Shown: piece after piece, positions 1 to 12,197 of the stretch
Layout: each line of letters begins with the position of its first letter
Position numbering within the stretch: position 1 is the stretch's first letter
NCBI RefSeq assembly: GCF_002811245.1
Contig: NZ_NIVQ01000012.1
Location: forward strand, 30,811-94,810
Reading direction: 5' to 3'
DNA: 64,000 bases
Source: Vibrio salilacus
GTDB taxonomy: Bacteria; Pseudomonadota; Gammaproteobacteria; Enterobacterales; Vibrionaceae
The notes under the pieces: model-generated
Told to the model about the DNA's origin: nothing
Database searches by the model: none
Seen by the model: only the letters and a program-made list of their open reading frames with translations
Position numbers and translations under genes: made by a program

Positions 1-7
1 TTCAGGC

Positions 8-32
8 AAAAAAAATCCCGCTTTTCAGCGGG
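8..32 (-). terminator. Rho-independent terminator, leftward
   Basis: On the minus strand a 6-bp GC-rich stem (CCCGCT/AGCGGG, loop GAAA) is followed by a run of eight T. It lies about 80 bp downstream of the leftward small membrane protein gene and would end its transcript. Confidence 0.85.
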
Positions 33-110
33 GAAGCCCAAGAAAACTGGGGATAGTGTCGGAATGTAGTTGATCGTAGTGATTAAAAAAAGTAACAGCT
101 GGAAGGCCTG

Positions 111-299
111 TTAGCCGTTTCCTTGCTCTTCAGATGCACTCGGCCAGCGATGCATCTCAAGCCAAATTCCAACTATTGTTGCACCCATACCAAGCAATGG
201 CATAAATGACGACGATTCTGCTGGGGAACGTAACACCAGAGCACAGAAAGAAATAAAACACAGTACTGAGTAGATAGTTAAACGATCTAACGCTGTCAT
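111..299 (-). CDS. small hydrophobic protein, unknown function
   Basis: A 62-aa product with two hydrophobic stretches (about residues 8-24 and 33-46), so probably a two-pass inner-membrane peptide, with a charged C-terminal tail. I do not recognise a family. It is supported by its position between a leftward terminator and the divergently transcribed tusA, and by the absence of a better ORF on either strand. It could be a conserved vibrio hypothetical. No function is assigned. Confidence 0.6.
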   Translation of the reverse strand: MTALDRLTIYSVLCFISFCALVLRSPAESSSFMPLLGMGATIVGIWLEMHRWPSASEEQGNG

Positions 300-437
300 A
301 AGATTCCGCTCCCCGAACTAAATGTTACTAACTTGTTAAATAAGTTAAAGCAAAATGTTCACTTTGCCAAGGGGTTATTGAATATTTTTTCCTCACTAGT
401 ATTATCTAAGCCAAATTGAGTAACCAAAGACACGACC

Positions 438-686
438 ATGACATTCAATCCACAGCAGGCAAATCAAACTCTAGAGGCAGAAGGACTCCGTTGCCCAGAG
501 CCAGTAATGATGGTCAGGAAGACAATTCGCAACATGCAGCAAGGTGAGGTTTTACTGGTGAAAGCCGATGATCCGTCAACGACTCGTGATATTCCTAGTT
601 TTTGTCGTTTTATGGATCACCAATTGATTGGTTCGCAAACCGATCAGTTGCCGTACCTATATTTAATCAAGAAAGGGGTGGTGTAA
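438..686 (+). CDS. tusA: sulfur carrier protein TusA
   Basis: An 82-aa small sulfurtransferase of the TusA/SirA/YedF family, which relays persulfide sulfur from IscS to TusBCD for 2-thiolation of tRNA wobble uridine (and feeds other sulfur pathways). The diagnostic Cys-Pro-x-Pro motif is at residues 19-22 (CPEP), within the N-terminal GLRCPEPVM segment; the rest matches the usual beta-alpha fold length. The start is the only ATG with the full domain. It is monocistronic and followed by a strong hairpin terminator. Confidence 0.95.
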   Translation: MTFNPQQANQTLEAEGLRCPEPVMMVRKTIRNMQQGEVLLVKADDPSTTRDIPSFCRFMDHQLIGSQTDQLPYLYLIKKGVV

Positions 687-707
687 CACTGCCTAGATTG
701 GAAACAA

Positions 708-732
708 AACGGCTGCCTAATGGGCAGCCGTT
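708..732. terminator. bidirectional terminator between tusA and a convergent gene
   Basis: Stem ACGGCTGCC/GGCAGCCGT with a short loop, followed by TTATTTTATT on the plus strand and TTTTGTTTCC on the minus strand. It sits exactly between two convergent genes and probably serves both. Confidence 0.9.
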
Positions 733-735
733 ATT

Positions 736-996
736 TTATTCGTCGTATTCGATGGTATGCACTTTCGACTGAAGTTTCTGGATTTGCTTTCTCATTGACT
801 GCATCTCTTCATGCATTGGGATGATATGTGCAACGCGAATCCACGACTCAACCATCAATCCAGTCAAAATAAATGCCCCTGCGACAATTGGCAGCCACAT
901 ATCGGTTAACACCATCGCCAATAAGCACAACGCTAAACCAAAGGTGAATAAGTAACTCTGACTGCGCGCCGTCATTCCGATGTAACGTGTAAGCAT
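736..996 (-). CDS. membrane protein with C-terminal coiled coil, unknown function
   Basis: An 86-aa protein. Two closely spaced hydrophobic helices (about residues 14-32 and 34-52) are followed by a heptad-rich charged tail (MHEEMQSMRKQIQKLQSKV) typical of a short coiled coil. No named family recognised; similar short hypotheticals are common near tusA in vibrios (from memory). It is convergent with tusA and divergent from nothing obvious. The ATG at 996 is the only start giving both helices. Confidence 0.65.
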   Translation of the reverse strand: MLTRYIGMTARSQSYLFTFGLALCLLAMVLTDMWLPIVAGAFILTGLMVESWIRVAHIIPMHEEMQSMRKQIQKLQSKVHTIEYDE

Positions 997-1148
997 GATT
1001 TTGCCCTCTCGCTATCATTTACACCATTAAATTAGCATGACATGCGTAACACGAATAGATCATTGATCACGTCTCGATACGAATCTTAGTTCAAGTCTCA
1101 GCGCGCAATTTACTAGTCATAATTGAAGAGTAAACGGATTATAGTCAC

Positions 1149-1703
1149 TCAGAACATCGCCGCGCCAATCGCTAGAATAACAAATAATAAAGCCGTCACT
1201 TTGCGAATCAAATTCAAGGGCATTTTATCTGCTGACAGTTTACCAATTAATACCACAGGAACATTGGCAAGCAACATACCTATGGTTGTACCCAACACCA
1301 CCAGCATCAGCGCATCGGCATATTGAGCTCCAAGAATTGATGTGGCTATTTGAGTTTTATCGCCGATTTCAGCCACAAAAAAGGCAATAAAACTGGCGAT
1401 AAAAGGGCCTCGTGTGGAGACTTGTTCATCATCATCCAATTTGTCCGGAATCAGCACCCAAACGGCCATAGCAATAAAGCTGACCACCAGCACCCACTTA
1501 AGCACTAAAGGAGAGAGGTAATCGGCAACCACGACCCCTAACCAAGCAGCTAAGGCATGATTGACCATCGTTGCTAAAAAAATAGCGGCAATGATAGGGA
1601 TAGGTTTACGGTATCGGCTCGCTAACAATAGCGACAACAATTGAGTTTTATCACCAATTTCCGCCAGTGCGACGGTAGTGATTGAGATAGCTAAAACGCT
1701 CAC
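1149..1703 (-). CDS. mneA: manganese exporter, UPF0016/GDT1 (TMEM165) family
   Basis: A 184-aa inner-membrane protein of six predicted helices. It carries the two signature E-x-G-D-K-T motifs of the UPF0016/GDT1 family, EIGDKTQ near residues 15-21 and EIGDKTQ near residue 112, which form the cation pathway. The Vibrio cholerae homologue at the same locus is the Mn2+ exporter MneA. The start is GTG at 1703. The leader carries a yybP-ykoY (Mn2+) riboswitch, consistent with induction by excess manganese. Function is by family, locus and riboswitch together. Confidence 0.93.
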   Translation of the reverse strand: MSVLAISITTVALAEIGDKTQLLSLLLASRYRKPIPIIAAIFLATMVNHALAAWLGVVVADYLSPLVLKWVLVVSFIAMAVWVLIPDKLDDDEQVSTRGPFIASFIAFFVAEIGDKTQIATSILGAQYADALMLVVLGTTIGMLLANVPVVLIGKLSADKMPLNLIRKVTALLFVILAIGAAMF

Positions 1704-1743
1704 GACATGCTCTTATGAGGCAGGGATAATGATTTTAACCAAA

Positions 1744-1783
1744 GACAAACCTCACGCCCCGCCTCGGTTCGTGATGATTTGTC
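1744..1783 (-). terminator. expression-platform hairpin of the mneA riboswitch
   Basis: On the minus strand an interrupted long stem (GACAAATCATCACG ... CGTGAGGTTTGTC) directly follows the riboswitch core and ends in TTTGGTT. The 5' arm shares bases with the last helix of the aptamer, so the two could be alternative structures. The U-tract is poor, so control may be by termination or by structure near the start. Inference. Confidence 0.55.
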
Positions 1784-1925
1784 TAAGGTCTTGCTAAACA
1801 AAGTGGCCGTTTTTGTTGTGTTATGGCCAAACCTTTGTCTCGAACGCCATGATGATTTTGCATCAATTATGTTGACGAACGAACTTAATATATCGGTGTT
1901 GATAATTAGGTAAGCTACTCCCCAA
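1781..1925 (-). promoter_or_regulatory. yybP-ykoY manganese riboswitch
   Basis: Read on the minus strand the leader contains the family's conserved blocks in order: GGGGAGUAGC at the 5' side (plus-strand 1914-1923), GUCAACAUAAUUGAUG, GGCGUUCGAGACAAAGG followed by UUUGGCCAUAAC, and the 3' GCAAGACCUUAG. Family knowledge: yybP-ykoY aptamers bind Mn2+ and control Mn efflux genes. It lies about 80 nt upstream of the mneA start. Confidence 0.9.
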
Positions 1926-2157
1926 AGACGCGGGAATTCTATCCGTCTCTGGCTGCTACCTCAAGCCCTAAAGTGCAAATTTACTCCCTTTTAAGAAAGT
2001 GTGCTTATCTAGGCTAGTATATTTCCATTAAAGGATATTTTTGCTTAGCAATTAATCAAGATTAGCCCTACTCCCAGGCCTAATATCTGGGTATACTTGA
2101 TTGCTATCTTCCTCTGTTTCAGACAGACTTTTTACTCAAAGAATTGCGCGAATTACT

Positions 2158-3093
2158 ATGCAAAAATACGATATCAAAACCTTCCAGGGAATGATCCTCG
2201 CGCTGCAGGATTATTGGGCACAAAACGGTTGTACTATTGTTCAACCTTTAGATATGGAAGTAGGTGCGGGCACCTCCCACCCAATGACATGTCTACGTGC
2301 ACTTGGCCCTGAGCCAATGTCAACCGCTTATGTACAACCTTCACGTCGCCCAACCGATGGCCGTTACGGCGAAAACCCTAACCGTCTTCAGCACTATTAT
2401 CAATTCCAAGTAGCGCTAAAACCATCGCCAGACAATATCCAAGAATTGTACTTAGGTTCCCTTGAAGTGCTTGGTGTCGATCCGCTGGTTCACGACATCC
2501 GTTTCGTTGAAGATAACTGGGAAAACCCGACTCTTGGCGCATGGGGGCTTGGCTGGGAAGTGTGGCTTAACGGTATGGAAGTGACTCAATTTACGTACTT
2601 CCAGCAAGTGGGCGGCCTTGAATGCAAACCCGTTACCGGTGAAATAACGTACGGCATCGAGCGTCTAGCGATGTACATTCAAGAAGTTGATTCGGTTTAC
2701 GACCTAGTATGGAACGTCGCACCTGACGGTTCTAACGTCACTTACGGTGATATCTTCCACCAGAACGAAGTTGAGCAATCTACCTACAACTTCGAACACG
2801 CCGATGTTGATTTCCTATTCACTTTCTTCGACCAGTGTGAAAAAGAGTGTCAAGCCTTACTAGATCTAGAGAAGCCGCTGCCGCTTCCTGCTTATGAACG
2901 CATTTTAAAAGCAGGCCACGCATTCAACATTCTTGATGCTCGTAAAGCGATCTCGGTGACCGAGCGGCAACGTTACATCCTTCGTATCCGCAACCTAACC
3001 AAGGCGGTAGCAGAAGCATACTACGCGTCACGTGAAGCGCTTGGCTTCCCTATGTGTCGTTCTGTAGAAAACAAAGCGAACGAGGAGAAGTAA
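2158..3093 (+). CDS. glyQ: glycine--tRNA ligase alpha subunit
   Basis: A 311-aa catalytic subunit of the bacterial alpha2beta2 glycyl-tRNA synthetase, which charges tRNA-Gly in the cytoplasm. It matches the family over its full length from [10 protein letters not shown]; the class II core is visible in the [20 protein letters not shown] and [16 protein letters not shown] segments. The ATG at 2158 is preferred over upstream starts because family members begin there. It is followed after two bases by glyS, forming an operon. Confidence 0.97.
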   Translation: MQKYDIKTFQGMILALQDYWAQNGCTIVQPLDMEVGAGTSHPMTCLRALGPEPMSTAYVQPSRRPTDGRYGENPNRLQHYYQFQVALKPSPDNIQELYLGSLEVLGVDPLVHDIRFVEDNWENPTLGAWGLGWEVWLNGMEVTQFTYFQQVGGLECKPVTGEITYGIERLAMYIQEVDSVYDLVWNVAPDGSNVTYGDIFHQNEVEQSTYNFEHADVDFLFTFFDQCEKECQALLDLEKPLPLPAYERILKAGHAFNILDARKAISVTERQRYILRIRNLTKAVAEAYYASREALGFPMCRSVENKANEEK

Positions 3094-3095
3094 TC

Positions 3096-5177
3096 ATGGC
3101 AAAAGAATTTTTAATTGAACTGGGTACCGAAGAGCTACCACCAACGCAACTTCGTACACTAGCAGAAGCATTTGCTGCCAACTTCGAAGCGGAGCTTAAA
3201 GAAGCCAATCTCGCTCATGAAGGCGTGAAGTGGTACGCAGCCCCTCGCCGCCTTGCACTACGTGTCGCGGCGCTAGCTGAAGGCCAAGCAGACAAAGTAG
3301 TAGAAAAACGTGGCCCTGCCATTGCGGTTGCCTTCGACGCTGAAGGTAATGCGACCAAAGCCGCGCAAGGTTGGGCTCGTGGTAACGGCATCACCGTTGA
3401 CCAAGCAGAGCGTCTAACAACAGACAAAGGCGAATGGCTCCTTTTCAAACAAGAAGTCAAAGGCCAAGCAACGTCTGAGATCGTGGTTGAGCTGGCCGCA
3501 AAAGCACTGGCTAACCTACCGATCGCAAAACCAATGCGTTGGGGCAACAAAACCACCCAATTTATCCGCCCAGTGAAAACCCTGACGATGCTAATGGGCA
3601 GCGACCTTATCGAAGGTGAAATTCTCGGCGTCGCATCAAGCCGCACTATTCGTGGCCACCGTTTCATGGGTGAGCAAGAGTTCACTATCGACTCTGCTGA
3701 GCAATACCCTGCGATTCTAGCAGAGCGCGGTAAAGTGATGGCTGATTACCAAGCACGTAAAGCGATCATCCTTGCTGACGCCCAAAAAGCAGCTGCAGCG
3801 GTTGGCGGTGTTGCTGATCTTGAAGATGACCTCGTTGAAGAAGTGACTTCTTTGGTTGAATGGCCTGTCGTTCTTACGGCTAAGTTCGAAGAAGAGTTCC
3901 TAAAAGTGCCTTCGGAAGCCTTGGTTTACACCATGAAAGGTGACCAGAAGTACTTCCCCGTCTACTCATACGGAGAAGGCGATGACAACAAGAAGCTACT
4001 ACCTAACTTCATCTTCGTTTCAAACATCGAATCTAAAGAGCCTCGCTACGTTATCGAAGGTAACGAAAAGGTAGTACGCCCACGTCTAGCCGATGCTGAG
4101 TTCTTCTTTAACACTGACCGTAAGCGCCCGCTAATCGACCGTCTGCCTGAACTAGATCAAGCCATTTTCCAAAAACAGCTTGGGACAATCAAAGACAAGA
4201 CTGATCGTATTACTGAGCTGGCTGGCTACATCGCTGAACAAATCGATGCTGACGTAGAGAAATCGAAACGTGCAGGTTTGCTCGCGAAATGTGACCTAAT
4301 GACCTCGATGGTATTCGAATTTACCGATACTCAAGGTGTGATGGGCATGCACTACGCAACCCATGACGGTGAAGACGAGCAAGTTGCGCTGGCGCTATAC
4401 GAGCAATACATGCCGCGTTTCGCTGGCGACGACCTGCCAAGCACAGGCATCTCTTCTGCCGTAGCCATGGCGGATAAGCTAGACACAATCGTCGGTATCT
4501 TTGGTATTGGCCAAGCCCCTAAGGGTTCTGACCCATTTGCCCTACGTCGCGCGTCACTCGGTGTGCTGCGCATCATCGTTGAAAATGGCTACAACCTTGA
4601 CCTAACCGACTTAATCGGTAAAGCGAAAGCACTACTGGGTGATAAGCTAACCAATGACAACGTAGAAGCTGACGTTATCGACTTTATGCTTGGCCGTTTC
4701 CGCGCATGGTATCAAGATGCTGGTTTCAGCGTTGATGTCATCCAAGCAGTACTGGCACGCCGTCCAACCAAACCAGCTGACTTTGACCAACGTGTTAAAG
4801 CTGTTTCTCACTTCCGTGAACTGGACGCTGCAGAAGCGCTCGCAGCGGCAAACAAGCGTGTGGGTAACATTCTGGCCAAATTTGACGGTGAGCTAGCAGC
4901 TGAAATCGATCTTGCATTGCTACAAGAAGACGCTGAGAAAATACTCGCTGAAAACGTTGAAGTGATGACTGAAGCGCTAGAGCCCGCCTTTGCAACAGGC
5001 AACTACCAGCAAGCGCTAAGCCAACTGGCTGAGCTACGTGAGCCTGTCGATGCCTTCTTCGATAACGTGATGGTAATGGCCGATGACGAAGCGCTGAAGA
5101 ATAACCGCCTAATACTATTGAACAACCTGCGTAATCTGTTCCTGCAGATTGCGGATATTTCACTATTGCAAAAATAA
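3096..5177 (+). CDS. glyS: glycine--tRNA ligase beta subunit
   Basis: A 693-aa beta subunit, needed with GlyQ for tRNA-Gly recognition and activity. It starts [16 protein letters not shown], the usual family start, behind a GAGGAG ribosome-binding site that overlaps the end of glyQ; this decides against the in-frame start 42 bases upstream. The HD-like middle and C-terminal anticodon-binding (DALR-type) region are present and the length is normal. The transcript ends at the hairpin at 5221. Confidence 0.97.
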   Translation: MAKEFLIELGTEELPPTQLRTLAEAFAANFEAELKEANLAHEGVKWYAAPRRLALRVAALAEGQADKVVEKRGPAIAVAFDAEGNATKAAQGWARGNGITVDQAERLTTDKGEWLLFKQEVKGQATSEIVVELAAKALANLPIAKPMRWGNKTTQFIRPVKTLTMLMGSDLIEGEILGVASSRTIRGHRFMGEQEFTIDSAEQYPAILAERGKVMADYQARKAIILADAQKAAAAVGGVADLEDDLVEEVTSLVEWPVVLTAKFEEEFLKVPSEALVYTMKGDQKYFPVYSYGEGDDNKKLLPNFIFVSNIESKEPRYVIEGNEKVVRPRLADAEFFFNTDRKRPLIDRLPELDQAIFQKQLGTIKDKTDRITELAGYIAEQIDADVEKSKRAGLLAKCDLMTSMVFEFTDTQGVMGMHYATHDGEDEQVALALYEQYMPRFAGDDLPSTGISSAVAMADKLDTIVGIFGIGQAPKGSDPFALRRASLGVLRIIVENGYNLDLTDLIGKAKALLGDKLTNDNVEADVIDFMLGRFRAWYQDAGFSVDVIQAVLARRPTKPADFDQRVKAVSHFRELDAAEALAAANKRVGNILAKFDGELAAEIDLALLQEDAEKILAENVEVMTEALEPAFATGNYQQALSQLAELREPVDAFFDNVMVMADDEALKNNRLILLNNLRNLFLQIADISLLQK

Positions 5178-5220
5178 CCCGCGGTAATAGCCGCTCTTTA
5201 GTATAAAGACCGTTATCTAA

Positions 5221-5250
5221 GCCCAACTCCTCGGAGTTGGGCTTTGTTTT
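5221..5250 (+). terminator. glyQS terminator
   Basis: Perfect 10-bp stem GCCCAACTCC/GGAGTTGGGC with a 2-nt gap in the loop, followed by TTTGTTTT. Confidence 0.93.
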
Positions 5251-5382
5251 ATCTGTTGCACAGAATTAGTGCTTTTCGTGACCACACCATTAAGGTATGT
5301 TCAGGGATTACTCTGTTGACCAACTACGCATTGGTCTTTCTTTATAAAAGCAATGACAACAATGAATTAGGTACAAAAAGAA

Positions 5383-6633
5383 ATGCAGTTTTCTAAGTTT
5401 GGCGAAAAGTTTAATCAGTACTCCGGAATCACTCAATTAATGGATGACTTGAATGATGGTCTACGCACCCCCGGTGCCATCATGCTCGGCGGAGGCAATC
5501 CAGCCGCTATTCCCGCCATGCTCGATTACTTTCATCAAGCCAGTGAAGAGATGCTCGCCAGTGGCGAACTGGTGGCAGCCATGGCCAACTACGACGGGCC
5601 GCAAGGTAAAGATGCTTTTGTTAAATCGCTGGCCAAACTACTAAAACAGACCTACGGCTGGGATATATCAGAAAAAAATATCAGTCTAACCAACGGTAGC
5701 CAAAGCGGTTTCTTCTACCTATTTAACCTTTTGGCTGGCAAGCAGCCAGACGGCTCGCACAAGAAAATTTTGTTGCCTCTTGCACCTGAATATATTGGCT
5801 ATGGTGATGCGGGTATTGATGAGGACATTTTTGTCTCTTATCATCCAGAGATCGAAATGCTCGACAATGGCCTTTTCAAGTACCATGTCGATTTTGAACA
5901 GCTTAAAGTGGATAAGTCTGTCGCGGCCATTTGCGCTTCTCGCCCCACCAATCCGACTGGTAACGTGCTTACCGATCAAGAGATTCACAAGCTCGATAAG
6001 CTGGCACGTGAAAACAATATCCCGTTAATCATTGATAATGCCTACGGTCTACCTTTTCCTAATATCATCTTTGAAGACGTCGAACCATTTTGGAATGACA
6101 ACACCATCTTGTGTATGAGCCTATCTAAGCTCGGGTTACCTGGCGTACGCTGCGGAATCGTGATCGCCAGCGAAGAAATAACACAAGCCTTGACCAATAT
6201 GAATGGGATTATCAGCTTGGCGCCCGGCAGTCTTGGCCCGGCAATAGCCAACCATATTATTGGCAAAGGAGACTTGCTTAAGCTCAGCGCTGAGGTGATT
6301 AAACCGTTCTACCAACAGAAATCACAGCGCGCGGTTGAACTGTTACAAAAAACAATTACAGACTCTCGCTTTCGTATCCATAAGCCAGAGGGCGCGATCT
6401 TCTTGTGGCTGTGGTTTGATGAGCTCCCCATCACCACAATGGAACTGTATAAACGCCTTAAAGCACGCGGCGTGTTAATTGTTCCGGGCGAGTATTTTTT
6501 TATTGGCCAACAAGATGACTGGCAACACGCTCACCAATGCTTGCGTATGAACTATGTACAAAATGATGAGATGATGCAAAAAGGGATTTCTATCATCGCA
6601 GAAGAGGTCGAAAAAGCGTACTTGCAGCAATAG
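5383..6633 (+). CDS. avtA: valine--pyruvate aminotransferase
   Basis: A 416-aa PLP-dependent class I/II aminotransferase that interconverts valine and alanine keto/amino pairs (alanine and valine synthesis). Visible fold-type I residues: N190-P-T-G (substrate/PLP site), D218 of LIIDNAYGLPFP, and the Schiff-base Lys249 in CMSLSKLGLPGVRCG. Length and N-terminus (MQFSKFGEKFNQYSGI) match AvtA rather than the broader aspartate family. It is monocistronic, with its own downstream hairpin; the glyQS-avtA-ibpA order matches Vibrio cholerae. Confidence 0.93.
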   Translation: MQFSKFGEKFNQYSGITQLMDDLNDGLRTPGAIMLGGGNPAAIPAMLDYFHQASEEMLASGELVAAMANYDGPQGKDAFVKSLAKLLKQTYGWDISEKNISLTNGSQSGFFYLFNLLAGKQPDGSHKKILLPLAPEYIGYGDAGIDEDIFVSYHPEIEMLDNGLFKYHVDFEQLKVDKSVAAICASRPTNPTGNVLTDQEIHKLDKLARENNIPLIIDNAYGLPFPNIIFEDVEPFWNDNTILCMSLSKLGLPGVRCGIVIASEEITQALTNMNGIISLAPGSLGPAIANHIIGKGDLLKLSAEVIKPFYQQKSQRAVELLQKTITDSRFRIHKPEGAIFLWLWFDELPITTMELYKRLKARGVLIVPGEYFFIGQQDDWQHAHQCLRMNYVQNDEMMQKGISIIAEEVEKAYLQQ

Positions 6634-6657
6634 GCTCTCACAACATCGCACCAAATA

Positions 6658-6682
6658 AAAAGAGCGCCATCGGCGCTCTTTC
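6658..6682. terminator. bidirectional terminator between avtA and ibpA
   Basis: Stem AAAGAGCGCC / GGCGCTCTTT with a tiny loop sits between two convergent genes; A and T runs on both sides allow function in both directions. Confidence 0.88.
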
Positions 6683-6706
6683 ACTCATTATTCGCACTAT
6701 CCGCGA

Positions 6707-7144
6707 TTATTTACTCTCAATATATTTATTACTATTAATTTCAATTTTTCGTGGTTGCATTGCTTGAGGAATTTCACGCTCTAGGTCGATATGCAATAGA
6801 CCGTTTTCCATGCTCGCACCGATGACTTTTACATAGTCAGCAAGTTGGAATTTGCGTTCAAAGTCGCGCTCAGCAATACCTTGGTAAATGTAACTTTTAC
6901 CCTCTTCGGCTTTACGTTCACCTTTAACGATCAAGGTGTGTTCTGCCTGAGTCAGTTCTAGCTGATCTTCAGCAAAACCTGCCACAGCCATAGTGATACG
7001 GTAGTGGTTATCATCTTGCTGTTCAATGTTGTATGGAGGGTAACCGCCTGAACTGTTTTTAGCGGCGGACGCTTCCATCATATCAACCAGACGATCAAAG
7101 CCGATGGCGTTGCGGTATAAAGGAGTGAAATCTGCAGTTCTCAT
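6707..7144 (-). CDS. ibpA: small heat-shock protein IbpA (Hsp20 family)
   Basis: A 145-aa alpha-crystallin-domain chaperone that coats unfolded proteins and inclusion bodies for later refolding by DnaK/ClpB. The N-terminus ([19 protein letters not shown]) matches IbpA, and the crystallin domain (about residues 35-130) contains AVAGF and [14 protein letters not shown]. The ATG at 7144 is chosen over an upstream in-frame start because it follows an AGAGGA site and gives the family N-terminus. The long leader has a sigma32-like promoter and a ROSE-like base-pairing element. Confidence 0.95.
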   Translation of the reverse strand: MRTADFTPLYRNAIGFDRLVDMMEASAAKNSSGGYPPYNIEQQDDNHYRITMAVAGFAEDQLELTQAEHTLIVKGERKAEEGKSYIYQGIAERDFERKFQLADYVKVIGASMENGLLHIDLEREIPQAMQPRKIEINSNKYIESK

Positions 7145-7149
7145 AATAC

Positions 7150-7175
7150 TATCCTCTTGATAAGCAATAGTCTTA
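7150..7175 (-). promoter_or_regulatory. ROSE-like RNA thermometer core before ibpA
   Basis: On the minus strand UUGCU (7167-7163) lies just upstream of the AGAGGA ribosome-binding site (AGGA at 7155-7152). U(U/C)GCU pairing with AGGA is the hallmark of ROSE thermometers in sHsp leaders. Only the terminal helix was checked by eye; the upstream hairpins were not folded. Confidence 0.55.
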
Positions 7176-7377
7176 GCCGTGAGTTTCCAGTACCAGATGC
7201 ACTGGCGACTAAGTGATTGTTTGCCACTCCACAGGCAATATTGCACAGGGACATGGTTAGAATCGGGATTTTAAATCAGGGCTAACTCCGAATCCTCCAA
7301 CGAGCGAGACGGCTTTAGCGGTACCGGGGGCCTGTTTCTTCTCGACTGAGCAAGACAGCTGACCCCTTCACCAATAG

Positions 7378-7406
7378 ATATAGGGATGCGGCAAAATCGT
7401 TTCAAG
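7378..7406 (-). promoter_or_regulatory. sigma32-type heat-shock promoter of ibpA
   Basis: Minus strand: CTTGAA (7406-7401), 15-nt spacer, CCCTATAT (7385-7378), against the known sigma32 pattern CTTGAA / CCCCATNT. This predicts a leader of about 220 nt before ibpA. Confidence 0.75.
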
Positions 7407-7449
7407 AGAAAAAATTAAAATTTTTTCATCCTCATTAATTTCAGTCACT

Positions 7450-7486
7450 TAAAAACAAAAATACCGCCCAAAATTGGACGGTATTG
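7450..7486 (-). terminator. gyrB operon terminator
   Basis: Minus-strand stem AATACCGTCC/GGGCGGTATT (one U-G wobble) followed by TTTTTGTTTTT, 20 bp after the gyrB stop. Confidence 0.9.
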
Positions 7487-7505
7487 AGACTAAAGTGGCG
7501 CCAGA

Positions 7506-9929
<2,424 letters not shown>

Positions 9930-9944
9930 TTACTCTCTCACTAT

Positions 9945-11024
9945 TTATCCGTGTCCTATTGTGCCATGTTCCACATGAAACATCTTGCTGTTTGACTCAA
10001 TCATGTCAGCAACTTGGCTTTCAGTAATAGAACTTACAAAAACCTGAGCCCCCGTCGCTTTTAAGCAATCTGCTAAGCGCTGTCGACGTTGACTATCTAA
10101 TTCAGAAGCAAAGTCATCTATCAAGTAGATGCATTGCTTGCCCGTCAATTGAGTAAGGTGCTGTCCTTGTGCAACACGCAGTGCACATACCATTAACTTC
10201 AACTGACCTCGTGATAAAACGTCTTCTACTGGCGTTCCATTCACTTTAATTTTTAAATCCGCTTTATTCGGGCCACTAAACGTGTAACCAAGCGATTGAT
10301 CACGCTCGAAGTTTTTTTCGAGGATCTGCTGATAAGGGGTGTCCTTATCCCAGCCTCTTGAATACTTCAATTGAATATCAAATTCGGGTAAAAAGCCTTG
10401 GCACAACTCTTCAGCCACCAGTTTCATTTGGGCCACGTACGCACTACGCCAAACATCAATCTGTTGCGCTAAACGCGCCATTTCTTGATCCCAGTAACTG
10501 AGTTCGCGATAACTGGTCGCAGTTTTTAATAACGCATTACGTTGCTTGTTGAGACGCTTAAAACGCCCCCATGCATCATAAAAAGCAGCTTCAGTATGGA
10601 ACACGCCCCAATCGATAAATGCACGTCGTTGTTTTGGTCCATCCGTGAGTAGTTCAAACCCTTCAGGATGAATCAACTGCAATGGTAAAACTTGCGCCAA
10701 CTGTGCCAATTTTTGCCCAGATTGACCGCCTATTTTAACCTCTGTCGAGCCATCACGCTGCTTATTAATGCCAATTGGTAGCTCAAATTGATCCGAGTTC
10801 AAAAAACGTCCATGAACAAACAGTTCACTGCAGTCATTTTGAATCACTCGCCCAGTTAATGAGCTCTTAAATGAACGACCATGTCCGAGCAAATAAATCG
10901 CTTCTAGGATACTGGTTTTGCCACTGCCGTTTAGTCCAATAAGAAAGTTAAAGCCTGCTGATAGTTCAATATCACAGGCTTTAATATTTCGAAATTGCTG
11001 AATGATGAGACGAGAAAGCGGCAT
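9945..11024 (-). CDS. recF: DNA replication/repair protein RecF
   Basis: A 359-aa SMC-like ATPase that helps load RecA at gapped DNA with RecOR. Walker A is G30-LNGSGKT (residues 30-37); the ABC signature-like SRGQLKLM and Walker [12 protein letters not shown] are in the C-terminal part. It starts one base after the dnaN stop and so is translationally coupled. The last residues MFHVEHG are encoded by a 16-bp parS-like palindrome, listed separately. Confidence 0.97.
   Translation of the reverse strand: MPLSRLIIQQFRNIKACDIELSAGFNFLIGLNGSGKTSILEAIYLLGHGRSFKSSLTGRVIQNDCSELFVHGRFLNSDQFELPIGINKQRDGSTEVKIGGQSGQKLAQLAQVLPLQLIHPEGFELLTDGPKQRRAFIDWGVFHTEAAFYDAWGRFKRLNKQRNALLKTATSYRELSYWDQEMARLAQQIDVWRSAYVAQMKLVAEELCQGFLPEFDIQLKYSRGWDKDTPYQQILEKNFERDQSLGYTFSGPNKADLKIKVNGTPVEDVLSRGQLKLMVCALRVAQGQHLTQLTGKQCIYLIDDFASELDSQRRQRLADCLKATGAQVFVSSITESQVADMIESNSKMFHVEHGTIGHG
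9967..9982. promoter_or_regulatory. degenerate parS-like site in the 3' end of recF
   Basis: The plus-strand 16-mer TGTTCCACATGAAACA differs at two positions from the general ParB site TGTTTCACGTGAAACA. It encodes the RecF tail MFHVEHG, a position where other gammaproteobacteria are known to carry parS. No perfect copy was found elsewhere in the window by eye. Confidence 0.4.
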
Positions 11025-11025
11025 G

Positions 11026-12126
11026 CTAGAGTCGAATTGGCATCACCACATACATGGCACTGTCATCGGCGGCATTCTCAATGAGGGCGCTCGCATTTGA
11101 ATCTGACATCGAAATACGCACTCGCTCACAACGCAGAGTATTGAGCACATCGAGCACGTAACTGACGTTAAAACCAATTTCAATCGGTTCACCGTCGAAA
11201 TGTACATCGAGCATCTCTTCGGCCTCTTCCTGTTCAGGGTTATTGGCCGTAATACGCATCTGTGTATCAGCGAGGTTAACACGCACGCCACGAAACTTTT
11301 CGTTAGACAAAATCGCCGCACGAGAGAAAGACTGGCGCAACTCATCACAACCCGCTTCAAGGGTTTTGGTGGTAGTTTGTGGCATAACACGCCGATAGTC
11401 AGGGAAACGACCATCGACCAACTTAGAGGTAAAGACGTAATTGTTCACTTCAGCGCGCACATTCGAGCTACCGACTTGCAACACGACTGGTTGCTCTGGG
11501 GCATCAAGCAGTTTGACCAACTCAAGTACCCCTTTGCGTGGCACAATGATCTGCTTGTTGGCAAAGTCTGCCCCTAACTGGGTTTGTGACACTGCCATAC
11601 GGTGACCATCGGTTGCGACACTGCGTAGAGTGGTGCCATCAATTTCAAACAGCATCCCGTTGAGATAGTAGCGCACATCTTGATTGGCCATCGAAAACTG
11701 GGTTTTCTCGACCAAGCCACGCAATTCGGCTTGGGAGAGCGAGATTTCGACTTCGCTTTGCCAATCTTCAATATTAGGAAAATCATTAGCTGGTAGTGTC
11801 GCAAGCGAAAAACGGCTGCGCCCGGAACGAACCTGCACACGATCGCCTTCCAATAAAAAGGTAATCACAGCGTCATCTGGCAAACCGCGACAAATATCTA
11901 AGAACTTACGCGATGGCACCGTAATGCTCCCCGCTTCAAATTCACCTTCCAGAGTGACACGACTGATCAGCTCTACTTCAAGGTCGGTTGCCGTCATCGA
12001 CAACATGTTGTCTTCGACTTTCAGTAGTAAGTTACCCAAGATCGGCAACGTTGGTCGACCACCTAACGCACCTGAAACTTGTTGAAGAGGTTTCAGTAGG
12101 TGGCTACGCTCAATGGAAAATTTCAT
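11026..12126 (-). CDS. dnaN: DNA polymerase III sliding clamp (beta subunit)
   Basis: A 366-aa clamp of three repeated domains that dimerises into a ring around DNA and tethers Pol III. It starts [32 protein letters not shown] and ends YVVMPIRL, the conserved C-terminal tail that contributes to the protein-binding cleft. Length matches the E. coli protein. It lies 71 bp after dnaA and 1 bp before recF in the same leftward cluster. Confidence 0.98.
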   Translation of the reverse strand: MKFSIERSHLLKPLQQVSGALGGRPTLPILGNLLLKVEDNMLSMTATDLEVELISRVTLEGEFEAGSITVPSRKFLDICRGLPDDAVITFLLEGDRVQVRSGRSRFSLATLPANDFPNIEDWQSEVEISLSQAELRGLVEKTQFSMANQDVRYYLNGMLFEIDGTTLRSVATDGHRMAVSQTQLGADFANKQIIVPRKGVLELVKLLDAPEQPVVLQVGSSNVRAEVNNYVFTSKLVDGRFPDYRRVMPQTTTKTLEAGCDELRQSFSRAAILSNEKFRGVRVNLADTQMRITANNPEQEEAEEMLDVHFDGEPIEIGFNVSYVLDVLNTLRCERVRISMSDSNASALIENAADDSAMYVVMPIRL

Positions 12127-12197
12127 AAGAGGCTCTTATCCGAATTCGTTATTATTGCTCGGTGCTTAGAATACTGTGAATCAAGAAATAGTGCGAA

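Noticed and set aside
3215..3685. 156-aa minus-strand ORF inside glyS
   Set aside because: Shadow of glyS; composition is atypical, no ribosome-binding site, and glyS is certain.
4795..5226. 143-aa minus-strand ORF over the glyS end
   Set aside because: Overlaps glyS and its terminator; no recognised protein features.
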